A stretch of 64,000 nt of DNA from positions 19,577-83,576 of the forward strand of contig JANOQT010000083.1 of assembly GCA_031415015.1 (NCBI GenBank), read 5' to 3'. Every line of letters starts with the position of its first letter. Position 1 is the first letter of the stretch. The translations under genes and the position numbers were made by a program. Shown in pieces: positions 1-8,818 of the stretch. The stretch comes from JAUYQR01 sp031415015. Lineage in GTDB: Bacteria > Pseudomonadota > Alphaproteobacteria > Rhodobacterales > Rhodobacteraceae. The notes beneath the pieces were generated by a model. It was given only the letters and a program-made list of their open reading frames with translations. It was not told the DNA's origin and searched no databases.

Positions 1-528
1 GCGCAGCTCGGGCCGGCGGGTCTGCAATTCGTGCGCGATGGCATGCATCAGGTGGGTTTTGCCCAGACCGACGCCGCCATACAGGAACAGCGGATTGAAG
101 GTGACGGGACCGCCTTCGGCCACCCGGCGGGCGGCGGCATGGGCCAATTCGTTCGGCTTGCCGACAACAAAGCTGTCAAAGGTAAAGCGGGCATCAAGCG
201 GCGCACCCGGCAGCTCTTCATCAGAATTTGCCCGGGACCGAATCGGCTTCACGGGGGCGCGCGGCGCTGGTGCCCGGCCTTGTGCCGCGACACCGACGGC
301 GAATTCGATGCGGTCGACGGATTCTCCGGCCGTGATAAGCTGAGCGCGGATGTGATCCGAGTAGTTGCGCTGCACCCAGTCACCAAAGAATATCGTCGGC
401 ACTTCGAACCTTGCGACGCCATTCGTCAGGAGCGACAGCTTCAGGGGTTCAATCCAGGTCACGTAGTTGTTCTTGCCCACGCGCTGGATCAATTCTTCAC
501 GCACCTGGCCCCACGTTTCGTTCGTCAT
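1..528 (-). CDS. dnaA: Chromosomal replication initiator DnaA (N-terminal part, runs off window)
   Basis: The reverse strand reads 176 codons from an ATG at 526-528, beginning MTNETWGQVREELIQRVG, and continues past the window start. The N-terminal domain I (about residues 1-75, with the W-GDW-Q-NY pattern that interacts with helicase) is followed by a short variable linker (about 80-105). The start of the AAA+ domain follows, with FTFDSFVVGKPNELAHAAA and Walker A GGVGLGKTH. DnaA binds oriC and unwinds it to start replication. The C-terminal DNA-binding domain lies outside the window. It is on the same strand as rpsT, the usual arrangement in Rhodobacterales. I saw no good DnaA boxes (TTATCCACA-like) in the 536 nt upstream. 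Confidence 0.97.
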   Translation of the reverse strand, partial: MTNETWGQVREELIQRVGKNNYVTWIEPLKLSLLTNGVARFEVPTIFFGDWVQRNYSDHIRAQLITAGESVDRIEFAVGVAAQGRAPAPRAPVKPIRSRANSDEELPGAPLDARFTFDSFVVGKPNELAHAAARRVAEGGPVTFNPLFLYGGVGLGKTHLMHAIAHELQTRRPELR

Positions 529-1064
529 TCTGTCCAGACCTGCCCAATTTTCTATCCTGCGGGTCTTCCGCAAGCCGCGCACAACGCACATTCTTCCGTA
601 CAAGCCGCTTCGCTCAGGCGTGAACCGCAGCACTTCCCAGATGATGGGAAGCGTGCCGGATCAGCTTTTCAAGGGACAGGAAACGCCAGATCAGAAGCCG
701 CCGAAAATTCGGCAGGCTGACCATCGCGCATTCGGGGCGGCTTGGTTGCCGCCTTCCAAATCTTTGATCTCAAACATAAAACTCAGATAACTCGGCGGCA
801 GCCGAACGGTTCTGTGCAGCAGTTTTCTGTTTGCGATCCGTTCTTGTCCCCCAAGACGAAGTGACTCGCATCCCAAGGCTAGCAAGGCGGCAGCGGGCTC
901 TGCAACCGAACATCTCGCTTGACAGGCCTTCCCGGAAATCGAATCCGAAGGGGTGTGCAAATCGGCAACGGGGCGCCGAACAAAGGCGACGTGGAGGCGT
1001 AAAAACGCCTCAGGGCGCAACCCTTGCGGGAGCGCCCTGTCGCAAATCCAGTCTGTACAGAAGG
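529..1064. other. Gene-free interval between rpsT and dnaA
   Basis: This 536-nt stretch has no convincing coding sequence. A reverse ORF at 691-1020 has no recognisable domain and no family resemblance. The interval must contain the dnaA promoter (minus strand) and the rpsT terminator at 994-1039. I looked for DnaA boxes, AT-rich unwinding tracts and CtrA boxes and saw none that would support an origin here. Confidence 0.5.
994..1039 (-). terminator. Double hairpin after rpsT, likely terminator
   Basis: On the minus strand just past the rpsT stop there is a stem CAGGGCGC / GCGCCCTG (1032-1039 with 1011-1018). A second small hairpin, GAGGCGT-TTTT-ACGCCTC (994-1011), follows with a T-rich loop. 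The position directly after rpsT and before the dnaA leader fits an intrinsic terminator, although the T-tract is short. Confidence 0.5.
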
Positions 1065-1334
1065 TCAGGCGGTCGGCAGTGCCTTAACACGCGACGCGAG
1101 GCGGGACATCTTGCGCGCAACGGTGTTCTTGTGAAGCACGCCTTTCGATACGCCGCGGTCCAGTTCCGGCTGTGCCGCTTTCAGCGCAGCGGCGGCGGCA
1201 TCAGTGTTGCCGGCCGTCAACGCCTCTTCAACCTTGCGCAGGAAGGTACGGATCCGCGAGCGGCGGGCTTTGTTCACGGCATAACGCGCTTCGGACTGAC
1301 GAGCGCGTTTCTTGGACTGGGCGGTATTGGCCAT
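1065..1334 (-). CDS. rpsT: 30S ribosomal protein S20
   Basis: The 89-aa protein starts MANTAQSKKRARQSEARY and is rich in Lys/Arg and Ala, with the three-helix bundle composition of S20. It binds 16S rRNA in the body of the small subunit, as a primary assembly protein. The length is typical (86-92 aa). It sits between the enoyl-CoA hydratase gene and dnaA on the same strand, with about 145 nt of leader upstream. Nothing unusual is seen. Confidence 0.97.
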   Translation of the reverse strand: MANTAQSKKRARQSEARYAVNKARRSRIRTFLRKVEEALTAGNTDAAAAALKAAQPELDRGVSKGVLHKNTVARKMSRLASRVKALPTA

Positions 1335-1479
1335 GGGCTTCCTATAGGTCTTTCGGTTTCAAACTGTTCGCACGAAAGACCAAAGGCCCCGGCCGGACGG
1401 TCGGGAATGATTCTTGCCTAAGCGGGCCCACGCGCATGTGACGGCGGCATATAGAGAAAGGTTGGCGGAAAGGAAAGCG

Positions 1480-2256
1480 CTACTTGTCGCGGAACTGCGG
1501 CTGGCGCTTTTCAAGGAAGGCGGCCATGCCTTCCTTCTGATCCTCGGTCGCAAACAGCGCGTGGAACATCCGGCGTTCGAAGAGCAGGCCTTCTTGCAAG
1601 GTGGATTCCTCGGAACGATTGACGCATTCCTTGACGACCATCGCGGTGATCGCCGATTTCTCGACGATCTTGGCTGCGGACTTCATCGCCTCTTCCATCA
1701 GGGATTTGACCGGCACCACACGACTGACAAGGCCGCAGCGTTCGGCTTCGGCGGCGTCCATGAAGCGGCCGGTCAGGTGCATGTCCATGGATTTGGATTT
1801 GCCGACGGCGCGGGTCAGCCGCTGTGTGCCGCCCATCCCGGCAACGATGCCCAAATTAATCTCGGGCTGGCCGAATTTTGCGGTGTCTGCGGCGATGATG
1901 AAATCGCACAGCATGGCCAGTTCGCAACCGCCACCAAGGCAATAGCCGGAAACTGCGGCGATGATCGGCTTGCGGACGCGAGCAATCGCCTCGGCTTCGG
2001 GGCCGAAAAGGTTGTCGAAAAACACGTCGGTGAAGGTCTTTCCAGCCATTTCGCGCACGTCGGCCCCGGCGGCGAAGGCTTTCTCCGATCCGGTCAGAAC
2101 GATACAGCGCACCTTGTCATTGGCATCTGCGGCGGTGACGGCAGCCGCCAGTTCGCGCATCAGTTGCGAGTTGAGGGCGTTCAGGGCATCGGGTCGATTG
2201 AGCCGGATGAGGGCGACGTAATCCTCGATCTCGACGATCAGCGTGTCGTAGGCCAT
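1480..2256 (-). CDS. Enoyl-CoA hydratase (crotonase family)
   Basis: The 258-aa protein starts MAYDTLIVEIEDYVALIRLNRP. It has the oxyanion-hole segments AFAAGADVREM (about 60-70) and GYCLGGGCELAMLCD (about 97-111). The catalytic-loop glutamates of true hydratases are present in GGGCE and in QPEINLGIVAGMGGTQRL. It hydrates trans-2-enoyl-CoA during fatty-acid beta-oxidation in the cytosol. The reading frame extends upstream to 2538, but that extension overlaps mutM and is unrelated to crotonases, so the ATG at 2256 is chosen. The neighbourhood mutM - ECH - rpsT - dnaA is a conserved Rhodobacterales block. Confidence 0.93.
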   Translation of the reverse strand: MAYDTLIVEIEDYVALIRLNRPDALNALNSQLMRELAAAVTAADANDKVRCIVLTGSEKAFAAGADVREMAGKTFTDVFFDNLFGPEAEAIARVRKPIIAAVSGYCLGGGCELAMLCDFIIAADTAKFGQPEINLGIVAGMGGTQRLTRAVGKSKSMDMHLTGRFMDAAEAERCGLVSRVVPVKSLMEEAMKSAAKIVEKSAITAMVVKECVNRSEESTLQEGLLFERRMFHALFATEDQKEGMAAFLEKRQPQFRDK

Positions 2257-2314
2257 GGGCGGCTCCGCTGTTTCAGGTCGGGTAAGTCGTAGCACCAAAC
2301 CGGGCGATGGCAAA

Positions 2315-3166
2315 TCATGTCTGGCAACTGGGGCACCAGAAGGAGGAGCGGCCGGATTGCACGGTGCGGATGATGGTGCCCGTGCAGCCGGGGGTTTCGC
2401 AGATCTGGCCTGCGCGGTCATAGACCTGAAAATGCTTCTGGAAATAGCCCAGTTCGCCATCGGCCTGCCGGAAATCGCGCAGGGAGGAGCCGCCAGCTTC
2501 GATCGCTTCGGCCAGAACCTCGCGGATGATCGGGACAAGGGCGGCGACGGCGGGTTTCTTCAGGCTGCCCGCAAGGCGCAAGGGGCTGATCCGGGCGCGG
2601 TAGAGGGTTTCACAGACGTAGATGTTGCCAAGCCCCGCGACGAGGCGCTGGTCGAGAAGCGCTGATTTGATCGGCGTGTTGCGGCCCTGCAGGCGGGTGG
2701 CGAGGTAGGGTTCGTTGAAATCATTGCCGAAAGGCTCGGGGCCAAGGCTGGCAAGGAGGGGATGTGTTGAAGCACTGGCGGTGAGCATCAGATCCATCGC
2801 GCCAAAGCGGCGGGCATCGTTGAAGGTGATCCGCGCGCCGTTGCCCATGTGCAGGACGACATGGTCATGCTTTTGCGGCGCGGGGTGGTCGTGGTGGAAT
2901 TGACCGATCTGCGCGCCAGAGATCAGCATCCGGCCCGACATGCCGAGATGGATCAGCAGGGTTTCACCGGAAGTGAGGTCAGCAAGCAGGTATTTGGACC
3001 GGCGGCGCAACGCGATAACCTGCTGGTCGGTCAGACGCTCGGCCATCCGGTCCGGCAGGGGCCAGCGCAAATCGGGACGGTTCACTTCGGCCAGGGTGAT
3101 GATCTGGCCTTCCATCACGGGCGAAAGACCCCGGCGGACGGTTTCGACTTCGGGAAGTTCGGGCAT
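2315..3166 (-). CDS. mutM: Formamidopyrimidine-DNA glycosylase (Fpg/MutM)
   Basis: The 283-aa protein begins MPELPEVETVRRGL, giving the catalytic Pro2 and Glu3 once Met is removed. The central H2TH domain carries QRLVAGLGNIYVCETL. The C-terminal zinc finger has two CxxxxC/CxxC pairs (CETPGC ... CPSC). It is a bifunctional glycosylase/AP lyase that removes 8-oxoguanine and formamidopyrimidines. The frame is open back to 3265, but the ATG at 3166 is set by the requirement for N-terminal Pro. It is divergent from ubiE, with 82 nt between the starts. Confidence 0.97.
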   Translation of the reverse strand: MPELPEVETVRRGLSPVMEGQIITLAEVNRPDLRWPLPDRMAERLTDQQVIALRRRSKYLLADLTSGETLLIHLGMSGRMLISGAQIGQFHHDHPAPQKHDHVVLHMGNGARITFNDARRFGAMDLMLTASASTHPLLASLGPEPFGNDFNEPYLATRLQGRNTPIKSALLDQRLVAGLGNIYVCETLYRARISPLRLAGSLKKPAVAALVPIIREVLAEAIEAGGSSLRDFRQADGELGYFQKHFQVYDRAGQICETPGCTGTIIRTVQSGRSSFWCPSCQT

Positions 3167-3248
3167 GGTCCCTCTGGGGCAGTTCGGCGCATTGCAGGTG
3201 CAGACTGGCCGTCTATAAGGAGGGGCAACGACGAGGACCGCAAGCCCG

Positions 3249-3995
3249 ATGAGTGACGAACCCACGACCCATTTCGGATTTCAGGACGTGCCGGAGGCTG
3301 AAAAAGCCGGAATGGTGCATGGCGTGTTCAGCCGGGTGGCGTCGAAGTACGATGTGATGAATGACCTGATGTCGGGCGGCGTGCATCGGCTGTGGAAAGA
3401 CGCAATGATGGATTGGCTGGCACCCCGGTCCGGCCAGCGGTTGCTGGATGTGGCGGGGGGCACCGGCGACGTGGCGTTCCGGTTCCTCAAACGGGCATCT
3501 GGGGCGACGGCGGTGGTCTGCGACCTGACCGAACCGATGCTGATCGAAGGCCGCAAGCGGGCCGAGGCCGAACGTCAGGCGGATCGGTTGGATTGGGTGG
3601 TCGGCGACGCGATGGCGCTGCCGTTCGCAGACAACAGTTTCGATGTTTACACGATTTCATTCGGCATCCGGAACGTGACGCGGATCGGCGACGCGTTGAC
3701 CGAGGCTTACCGGGTTCTGAAACCTGGCGGACGGCTGATGGTGCTGGAGTTCTCTCGTATTCCGAATGATTTGATGCAGAAGGCCTATGATCTGTATTCG
3801 TTCAATGTGATCCCCGCGATGGGGCAGGTCGTGGCCGGGGACCGGGGAAGTTATCAGTATCTGGTCGAATCGATCCGCAAGTTTCCAGATCAGGAGACGT
3901 TTTCCAGCATGATCAGCACGGCGGGGTTCGGGCAGGTGAAATACCGCAACCTGACGATGGGCGTGGCCGCCCTGCATTCCGGCTGGAAGCTGTGA
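3249..3995 (+). CDS. ubiE: Ubiquinone/menaquinone biosynthesis C-methyltransferase UbiE
   Basis: The 248-aa protein has UbiE signatures: Y-D-x-M-N-D-x-M-S near residue 35, the SAM-binding LLDVAGGTGDVAFRF (about 66-80) and the C-terminal FGIRNVTRIGDAL. It methylates the benzoquinol ring during ubiquinone synthesis in the cytosol or at the membrane. It is co-transcribed with ubiB, whose GTG start overlaps the ubiE stop by 4 nt. The length is typical. Confidence 0.97.
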   Translation: MSDEPTTHFGFQDVPEAEKAGMVHGVFSRVASKYDVMNDLMSGGVHRLWKDAMMDWLAPRSGQRLLDVAGGTGDVAFRFLKRASGATAVVCDLTEPMLIEGRKRAEAERQADRLDWVVGDAMALPFADNSFDVYTISFGIRNVTRIGDALTEAYRVLKPGGRLMVLEFSRIPNDLMQKAYDLYSFNVIPAMGQVVAGDRGSYQYLVESIRKFPDQETFSSMISTAGFGQVKYRNLTMGVAALHSGWKL

Positions 3996-5524
3996 GGGGG
4001 CCGCACAACATCATCCGGCTGGTCCGCACTGGTGCCACGCTGGAACGGACCGGTGCGATGGATGTGGTGCTGGAAGCGTTCCGCGCACCGCCACGCCTGC
4101 GCTTTGCGGCGCGGATGCTGGGCTGGCCGTTCAAGTGGCTGGGGCTGAAGGGCGACCCTTTGCTGCCGCCTGCGACACGGGCGCTGACCGCGCTGGGGCC
4201 GGCGTACATCAAGTTCGGGCAGGTCCTGTCGACACGCCCCGACATTGTGGGCGACGAGTTGGCGGTGCAGTTGAAGTATCTGCAGGACAAGCTGCCCCCC
4301 TTCCCGACCGCGATTGCCAAGCAGATGATCGAGGCAGAGCTGGAACTGCCACTGGACCAGCTGTTTTCCGAGTTTTCCGAACCGGTCGCGGCGGCCTCCA
4401 TTGCACAGGTACACCGGGCGCGGCTGGTGGACACGGGCGAGGATGTGGCGGTCAAGGTGCTGCGCCCGGGGATCGAGAGGGCCTTCCGCAAGGATATCGA
4501 CGCGTTCTATCTGGCCGCGCGCGGGATCGAATTGCTGGCCCCCGCAGCACGCCGTTTGCGCCCCATGGATGTCATCACGCATTTCGAAGGCGTGGTGATG
4601 GGCGAGTTGGACCTGCGGCTTGAATCCTCGGCTGCGGCAGAGTTCGGGTCGAACACGGCCAAGGATGAAGGCTTTCAGGTGCCCAAGCCCTACTGGTTCC
4701 TGTCCAGCCGCAATGTGATGACGCTGGGCTGGGCCGAAGGGATCGGGCTGAACGACAATGACGCGATTGATGCGGCGGGCCATGATCGCAAGGTACTGGG
4801 AACACGGGTGCTGCACCTGTTCCTGAACCACGCGCTGCGCGACGGGTATTTCCATGCGGACATGCATCAGGGCAACCTCAAGATCGCGGCGAATGGCGAC
4901 ATCATTGCCTATGATTTCGGGATCATGGGGCGGATCGACGAATACACCCGTCGCGTCTATGCCGAGATTCTGTTCGGTTTCATCCGCAAGGATTACCGCC
5001 GGGTGGCCGAAGTGCATTTCGAGGCGGGCTACGTGCCTGCGGACCGCGACATCGACGAGTTTGCGCGCGCCCTGCGGGCTGTGGGCGAGCCGATCTTCGG
5101 CATGGATGCCAGCCGGATTTCGATGGCGCGGCTGCTGGCCTATCTGTTTGAGGTGACGGAACGTTTCGGCATGGAAACGCGGACCGAGCTGATCTTGTTG
5201 CAGCGCACCATGGTGGTGGTCGAAGGCGTGGCGCGGTCGCTTGACCCGCATATCAACATCTGGGAAGTCGCCAAGCCCATCGTCGAAGGCTACATCAAGC
5301 AGAACATCGGCCCGAAAGCCCTGTTGCGCGATCTGGCCAAGACAGCACGGGTTCTGGCCCGCTTTGGCCCAAAGCTGCCTGCATTGGTCGAAGCACAGCT
5401 GATCCGCACCGGGAACCCGTTGACGCCAGAGCCGAGCCATCGGCGCGGCTGGCACCCCGCGATCTGGGGGCTGCTGATTGCTGCGGCCTTTGCTGGCGGC
5501 GTGCTGGCGCGGGGATTGTTCTGA
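3992..5524 (+). CDS. ubiB: Ubiquinone biosynthesis kinase-like protein UbiB
   Basis: The 510-aa ADCK/UbiB family protein starts at GTG (3992) in a GTGA overlap with ubiE. It has the family KxGQ motif (YIKFGQVLSTRPD, about residue 72), the Ala-rich nucleotide loop PVAAASIAQVHRA and the catalytic-type HADMHQGNLK and YDFGIMG. The hydrophobic C-terminus (WGLLIAAAFAGGVLARG) is a membrane anchor. It is an atypical ATPase that supports coenzyme Q assembly at the inner membrane. The stop is 3 nt from the convergent flgD stop, so the flagellar cluster begins immediately after it. Confidence 0.96.
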   Translation: MRGPHNIIRLVRTGATLERTGAMDVVLEAFRAPPRLRFAARMLGWPFKWLGLKGDPLLPPATRALTALGPAYIKFGQVLSTRPDIVGDELAVQLKYLQDKLPPFPTAIAKQMIEAELELPLDQLFSEFSEPVAAASIAQVHRARLVDTGEDVAVKVLRPGIERAFRKDIDAFYLAARGIELLAPAARRLRPMDVITHFEGVVMGELDLRLESSAAAEFGSNTAKDEGFQVPKPYWFLSSRNVMTLGWAEGIGLNDNDAIDAAGHDRKVLGTRVLHLFLNHALRDGYFHADMHQGNLKIAANGDIIAYDFGIMGRIDEYTRRVYAEILFGFIRKDYRRVAEVHFEAGYVPADRDIDEFARALRAVGEPIFGMDASRISMARLLAYLFEVTERFGMETRTELILLQRTMVVVEGVARSLDPHINIWEVAKPIVEGYIKQNIGPKALLRDLAKTARVLARFGPKLPALVEAQLIRTGNPLTPEPSHRRGWHPAIWGLLIAAAFAGGVLARGLF

Positions 5525-5527
5525 TGA

Positions 5528-6181
5528 TCAGGCTTGAGGCAGACGCAAGCCGGTAACCGCACTGACGGCCACCTCGATACCCCCCTCAAGCACCAGCGTC
5601 GTGCCAGCAGCGCCGCCCCGCGCTTCGATCACACGGGCATAATGTTCAATGGGGCGGCTGTCGATCACGGCATCGCCCTTAAGGCTTTCCAGCGCTATGC
5701 TGTAGGTGCCGGTGGGCAACGGATCGCCCGCAGCGTCCGCGCCAAGCCATTGATAGGGTGCGGCGCTGACCGGAATTTCCTCGCGTGAAACGAGGTTGCC
5801 CTGCGCGTCCTTGACCACGACAACAGCGCTGGTCGCACCTGCGGCCGGGTTCGGCGACAAGGTGACGGGGCTGCCGTCATAGTGGACGGGGCTGTTGGTC
5901 CGCGCCTCCTGACCAACCCAGCCAGCCATTTCAGACATGCCCATCTGCGAGAACCGCCCCATCATCTCGGCCAGAAGCTGATTTGTCTGCACTTGCTGTT
6001 CGACGCCCGAAAACGTGGCAAGTTGCACAGCGTAATCGCTTGAATCGATCGGGTTCAGCGGATCCTGATTCTGCATTTGCACGGTCAGCATTTTCAGGAA
6101 GGTGGTGAAATCCGACGTGATCTTGCTGGTTTGCGCAGAAGCGGCAGGGGGCATGGCGGTGGTGACGGCAGTTACATCCAT
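5528..6181 (-). CDS. flgD: Flagellar hook-capping/assembly protein FlgD
   Basis: The 217-aa protein has the FlgD N-terminal signature: FLKMLTVQMQNQDPLNPIDS followed by Q-LATFSGVEQQVQTN (about residues 28-70). The C-terminal half is the FLG_D/Ig-like portion. FlgD caps the growing hook and guides FlgE polymerisation. A TTG-initiated extension to 6208 exists, but AAGGA sits 7 nt before the ATG at 6181, so that start is preferred. It lies directly downstream of fliK in the same operon. The hook gene flgE itself is not in this window. Confidence 0.93.
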   Translation of the reverse strand: MDVTAVTTAMPPAASAQTSKITSDFTTFLKMLTVQMQNQDPLNPIDSSDYAVQLATFSGVEQQVQTNQLLAEMMGRFSQMGMSEMAGWVGQEARTNSPVHYDGSPVTLSPNPAAGATSAVVVVKDAQGNLVSREEIPVSAAPYQWLGADAAGDPLPTGTYSIALESLKGDAVIDSRPIEHYARVIEARGGAAGTTLVLEGGIEVAVSAVTGLRLPQA

Positions 6182-6191
6182 GGCAAAATCC

Positions 6192-7916
6192 TTAAAGCCG
6201 GAGGTCAAGGGAAGACCCGGAGGTCAGACGAAGCGGCGCTTCGCTGACACGGGGCAGAAGTGGGTCAGGTGGGGGATCGGCCAAGAACGCCCTGCCGCGA
6301 CGGTCTTGCCCGTCGTCCTGCGTTCCCGATTGGGCAAAGCCCAGATCGGCACCCGAAAACCCTGCCGCCCGGATTTCTGCCAGCAACTGGTCGGCATGGC
6401 GGCGAAACAGGTCCATCGCTTCGGGCCGGTCAAAGGTCATCATCACGACAATGCGGTCGGGATCCACGTCATGCGGCCGGAAACTGAGGCGGACACGGCC
6501 CAATTCTTCGGGCGAAAGGGCGATTTCGGTCACTGGCCCGGCTTTGCCAGAGGCGGTGTGGACGATCTGCGCCACAAGGACCGGCAACTGTGATGCAACC
6601 GCCGCGGCAGGTATCTGACCACTGGGCACCGCGGTTGCCGGCAGCGGAGAAGGCGGCTGCCAGGTGACGTCCTCGCCAAAGACGGAACCCGGTGTTTCGG
6701 GCGCAGGCATGGCAGGTTCTGGCGCGATCGGATGTGCTGACGGCGAGGCAGCCGGTGGTTTGCCTTCCTCTTGCCAACGGGTCCTGGATGAGAGGGGGTT
6801 TGTACCATCGGCGGGGACACTGTCCTCGATCGCCCCGGATTGATGTCGCCCGACCATCGGCTGCAGAAAGCCCTGACCTTCGGGAGCCGTATCCGACGCC
6901 CGCCAGACCAGGATGCCACCAGCCGCACCCAGTGTCGCATCTCTTATCGGCACCGGTTCGGGTTCAACGTCGCTTGTCATAAGTGTCTGGAAGTCGGCAA
7001 GGCCCGGTGCAGGGCCTTTCGTGCCGGGGAAAGGCGCATCGCCGGTTTGGGCCCAAACAGGCACTAGATCGGCCTGTCCTGTCCTGGTCGGGGCAAGGGG
7101 GTCTGCAGAAAGCCCAGGCGGAACGGACAGACCTTTTACCGACAGTTCAACGGATTGATCGGAGGAGGTCTCGTTGCGCTGATCCTCCGGCGGCACGGGG
7201 TTGATTGATGCTGTTTCGCTATGCCGACGGCTCTGGACGGGCGTGACAATTACAGCAGAAGCGCCCGGGTTTGCATCGGCAGTTACGGCGGCCGGAGCGG
7301 CGGATAACGGGGCATTTTGCGGGCCCGGGCCGACGTCGACCAAATCCGTCACAGTATCCGTCACCCCGTCAGGGAGAGTTTCGGGCAGACCGGGAATCCC
7401 AGGCGCATTTGCGGGCACGTTTTGTGCAAGGTCATGCACGCCGGCCATGGCTTTAAGCGCAGATGCCTTGTCGGCAATGGGTTGTATTGCCGGGATGTCC
7501 ACATGGTTGGTAGGAATGGACAGCACAATTGGCGTTGCAAGCACCCCGGCATTCGGCCAATCGGCAACCTCCGGCAGTATTGGCAGGTCTGCGTCACGCG
7601 GTGGTTTGGCCACCTCATTCATCGGGCCCCTCAGGCTCGCCGGCGGCATCTGGCCAGGCAGGTTCAGCTCCGGCGCAAGACCCCAGATGCCCTGTGGCAC
7701 GAGGGGCAGCAGGGCTGTATCCGCCAGCGCCATGGTATCAGTCGTCAATTCCTCGACCGATGAAAGTTTGTCGCCGCCCGTTTCCGTTCGGGACGGTGTC
7801 GTCCCTGAGGGTATGGCGGCATCAAAGTGGAGAAGAAATGCCCCTTCCTCACCGGACGCTTCTGCGCTGGGCGGGAGTGTGGTGGCCAATTGAAGGACGG
7901 ACGTGACTGGTTGCAT
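6192..7916 (-). CDS. fliK: Flagellar hook-length control protein FliK
   Basis: This 574-aa protein is rich in Pro/Ala/Thr and of low complexity through most of its length, as is normal for FliK molecular rulers. The conserved C-terminal domain (about 450-540) has VTEIALSPEELGRVRLSF and FDRPEAMDLFRRHADQLLAEI, typical of Flg_hook. FliK measures hook length and switches FlhB from rod/hook to filament export. It is first gene of the fliK-flgD operon and diverges from the flgJ operon across an intergenic region with a CtrA-like box (7963-7977). Confidence 0.88.
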   Translation of the reverse strand: MQPVTSVLQLATTLPPSAEASGEEGAFLLHFDAAIPSGTTPSRTETGGDKLSSVEELTTDTMALADTALLPLVPQGIWGLAPELNLPGQMPPASLRGPMNEVAKPPRDADLPILPEVADWPNAGVLATPIVLSIPTNHVDIPAIQPIADKASALKAMAGVHDLAQNVPANAPGIPGLPETLPDGVTDTVTDLVDVGPGPQNAPLSAAPAAVTADANPGASAVIVTPVQSRRHSETASINPVPPEDQRNETSSDQSVELSVKGLSVPPGLSADPLAPTRTGQADLVPVWAQTGDAPFPGTKGPAPGLADFQTLMTSDVEPEPVPIRDATLGAAGGILVWRASDTAPEGQGFLQPMVGRHQSGAIEDSVPADGTNPLSSRTRWQEEGKPPAASPSAHPIAPEPAMPAPETPGSVFGEDVTWQPPSPLPATAVPSGQIPAAAVASQLPVLVAQIVHTASGKAGPVTEIALSPEELGRVRLSFRPHDVDPDRIVVMMTFDRPEAMDLFRRHADQLLAEIRAAGFSGADLGFAQSGTQDDGQDRRGRAFLADPPPDPLLPRVSEAPLRLTSGSSLDLRL

Positions 7917-7962
7917 TTCCCACGACTTCTGCCGCTGACACTCCGCTTATCGCGGCAACAGG

Positions 7963-7977
7963 TTACTCATTCTTTAC
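7963..7977. promoter_or_regulatory. CtrA-like box, fliK / flgJ divergent region
   Basis: TTAC-TCATTCT-TTAC matches the spacing of the CtrA site TTAA-N7-TTAA with one mismatch in each half. It lies 47 nt upstream of the fliK ATG and 49 nt upstream of the flgJ-like ATG. That is nearly the same distance as the other boxes in this cluster, which supports a shared regulator. Confidence 0.45.
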
Positions 7978-8025
7978 CCGGATCGCGGATTGTTCCCTAA
8001 AATCCTGATCAGCGGAGATTCGGTT

Positions 8026-8310
8026 ATGGATACAGGACTTACCCCGACTCTCGCCGTACCAGCGCCCGACCGGCGTGCCGAGATGCTGGCCAAGGCCGAA
8101 GACCTGGAAGCAACGTTTCTGGCCGAAATGTTGGGCCACGCGGGCCTTGGCGCAGCCGCAAGCGAATTCGGCGGGGGTCACGGCGAGGAACAGTTTGCTT
8201 CGTTCCTGAAGCAGGAACAGGCACGGATCTTTGTCGAAAAGGGCGGGATCGGCCTGGCGCAACTGATCTTCAACAGCATGACAGAGGTGCAGCATGGTCC
8301 CGGAAACTGA
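8026..8310 (+). CDS. flgJ: Rod-binding protein (FlgJ N-terminal-domain type)
   Basis: This 94-aa protein consists only of the rod-binding domain: AKAEDLEATFLAEMLGHAGL followed by GHGEEQFASFLKQEQAR and GIGLAQLIFNSM. Enterobacterial FlgJ carries a muramidase domain as well. Alphaproteobacteria have the scaffold alone and a separate lytic enzyme, here probably the SLT gene at 21835-22527. It assists rod assembly through the peptidoglycan in the periplasm. The ATG at 8026 is preceded by GGAG. An upstream in-frame start at 7990 would add 12 residues that do not fit the family. It overlaps the next gene by 17 nt. Confidence 0.85.
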   Translation: MDTGLTPTLAVPAPDRRAEMLAKAEDLEATFLAEMLGHAGLGAAASEFGGGHGEEQFASFLKQEQARIFVEKGGIGLAQLIFNSMTEVQHGPGN

Positions 8311-8620
8311 CCTCGACGCCGTTCTGGACCGAACCTATGACGCCTTGCTGGCAGGTGATCTTCTTGCGCTTGGCGCGCTGAGCGTGATGCTGGACAGTCT
8401 GACAAACGCGCTGCCCGGGCTTGAGCGGGCAACAGCGGACCGTTTGCGCCTCAAGGCCGACCGAAACGGGCGCATGCTGCAGGCGGCCGCGCGCGGCGTT
8501 CGGGCGGCGCGGGGACGGCTGGCTGAGATTTCGGCGGTTCCGGCCCTGACCACCTATGACGCGCGCGGACGCCGGGAATCGGTTGGACTGGTGTCCGCCG
8601 CCACGCCGAAACGCCTCTGA
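8294..8620 (+). CDS. FlgN-like flagellar chaperone (small helical protein)
   Basis: This 108-aa, mostly helical protein (LLAGDLLALGALSVMLDSL ... LRLKADRNGRMLQAAARGVRAARGRLAEI) lies between the rod-binding protein and flagellin. Its size, helicity and position fit FlgN-type export chaperones, which escort hook-associated proteins FlgK and FlgL. The sequence shows no strong diagnostic motif, so the assignment rests on context and fold impression. Confidence 0.65.
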   Translation: MVPETDLDAVLDRTYDALLAGDLLALGALSVMLDSLTNALPGLERATADRLRLKADRNGRMLQAAARGVRAARGRLAEISAVPALTTYDARGRRESVGLVSAATPKRL

Positions 8621-8655
8621 CTTGGCTCAAATGCGTGGCATTTCACCGGGGCGGT

Positions 8656-8670
8656 TTAGGTTTTCGTTAG
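8656..8670 (+). promoter_or_regulatory. CtrA-like box upstream of flagellin
   Basis: TTAG-GTTTTCG-TTAG has TTA-N8-TTA symmetry and departs from TTAA-N7-TTAA by one base per half. It lies 149 nt upstream of the flagellin ATG, implying a 5' leader of around 100 nt. Such a leader is plausible because FlbT acts on flagellin mRNA leaders in Caulobacter. Confidence 0.45.
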
Positions 8671-8818
8671 ACACTTTCCGGCATCACTGACGTTGCGTCC
8701 CATGCCGGGGCGGCGCATCCGGAACACCCGGAAGCATCGGACAGAAAGCCCGTTTCCGCCGCCCTGACGGGTGGCAATCTCAGGCCGCGAAAACGCGGCT
8801 CATGCGAAGGAAGTAAAG

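Noticed and set aside
691..1020. 109-aa reverse ORF between rpsT and dnaA
   Set aside because: No recognisable domain and no ribosome site; overlaps the likely rpsT terminator.
529..1064. Possible oriC next to dnaA
   Set aside because: No DnaA boxes or AT-rich unwinding region seen.
3890..5455. 521-aa reverse ORF over ubiB
   Set aside because: No domain; it is an antisense shadow typical of high-GC codon bias, while ubiB is certain.
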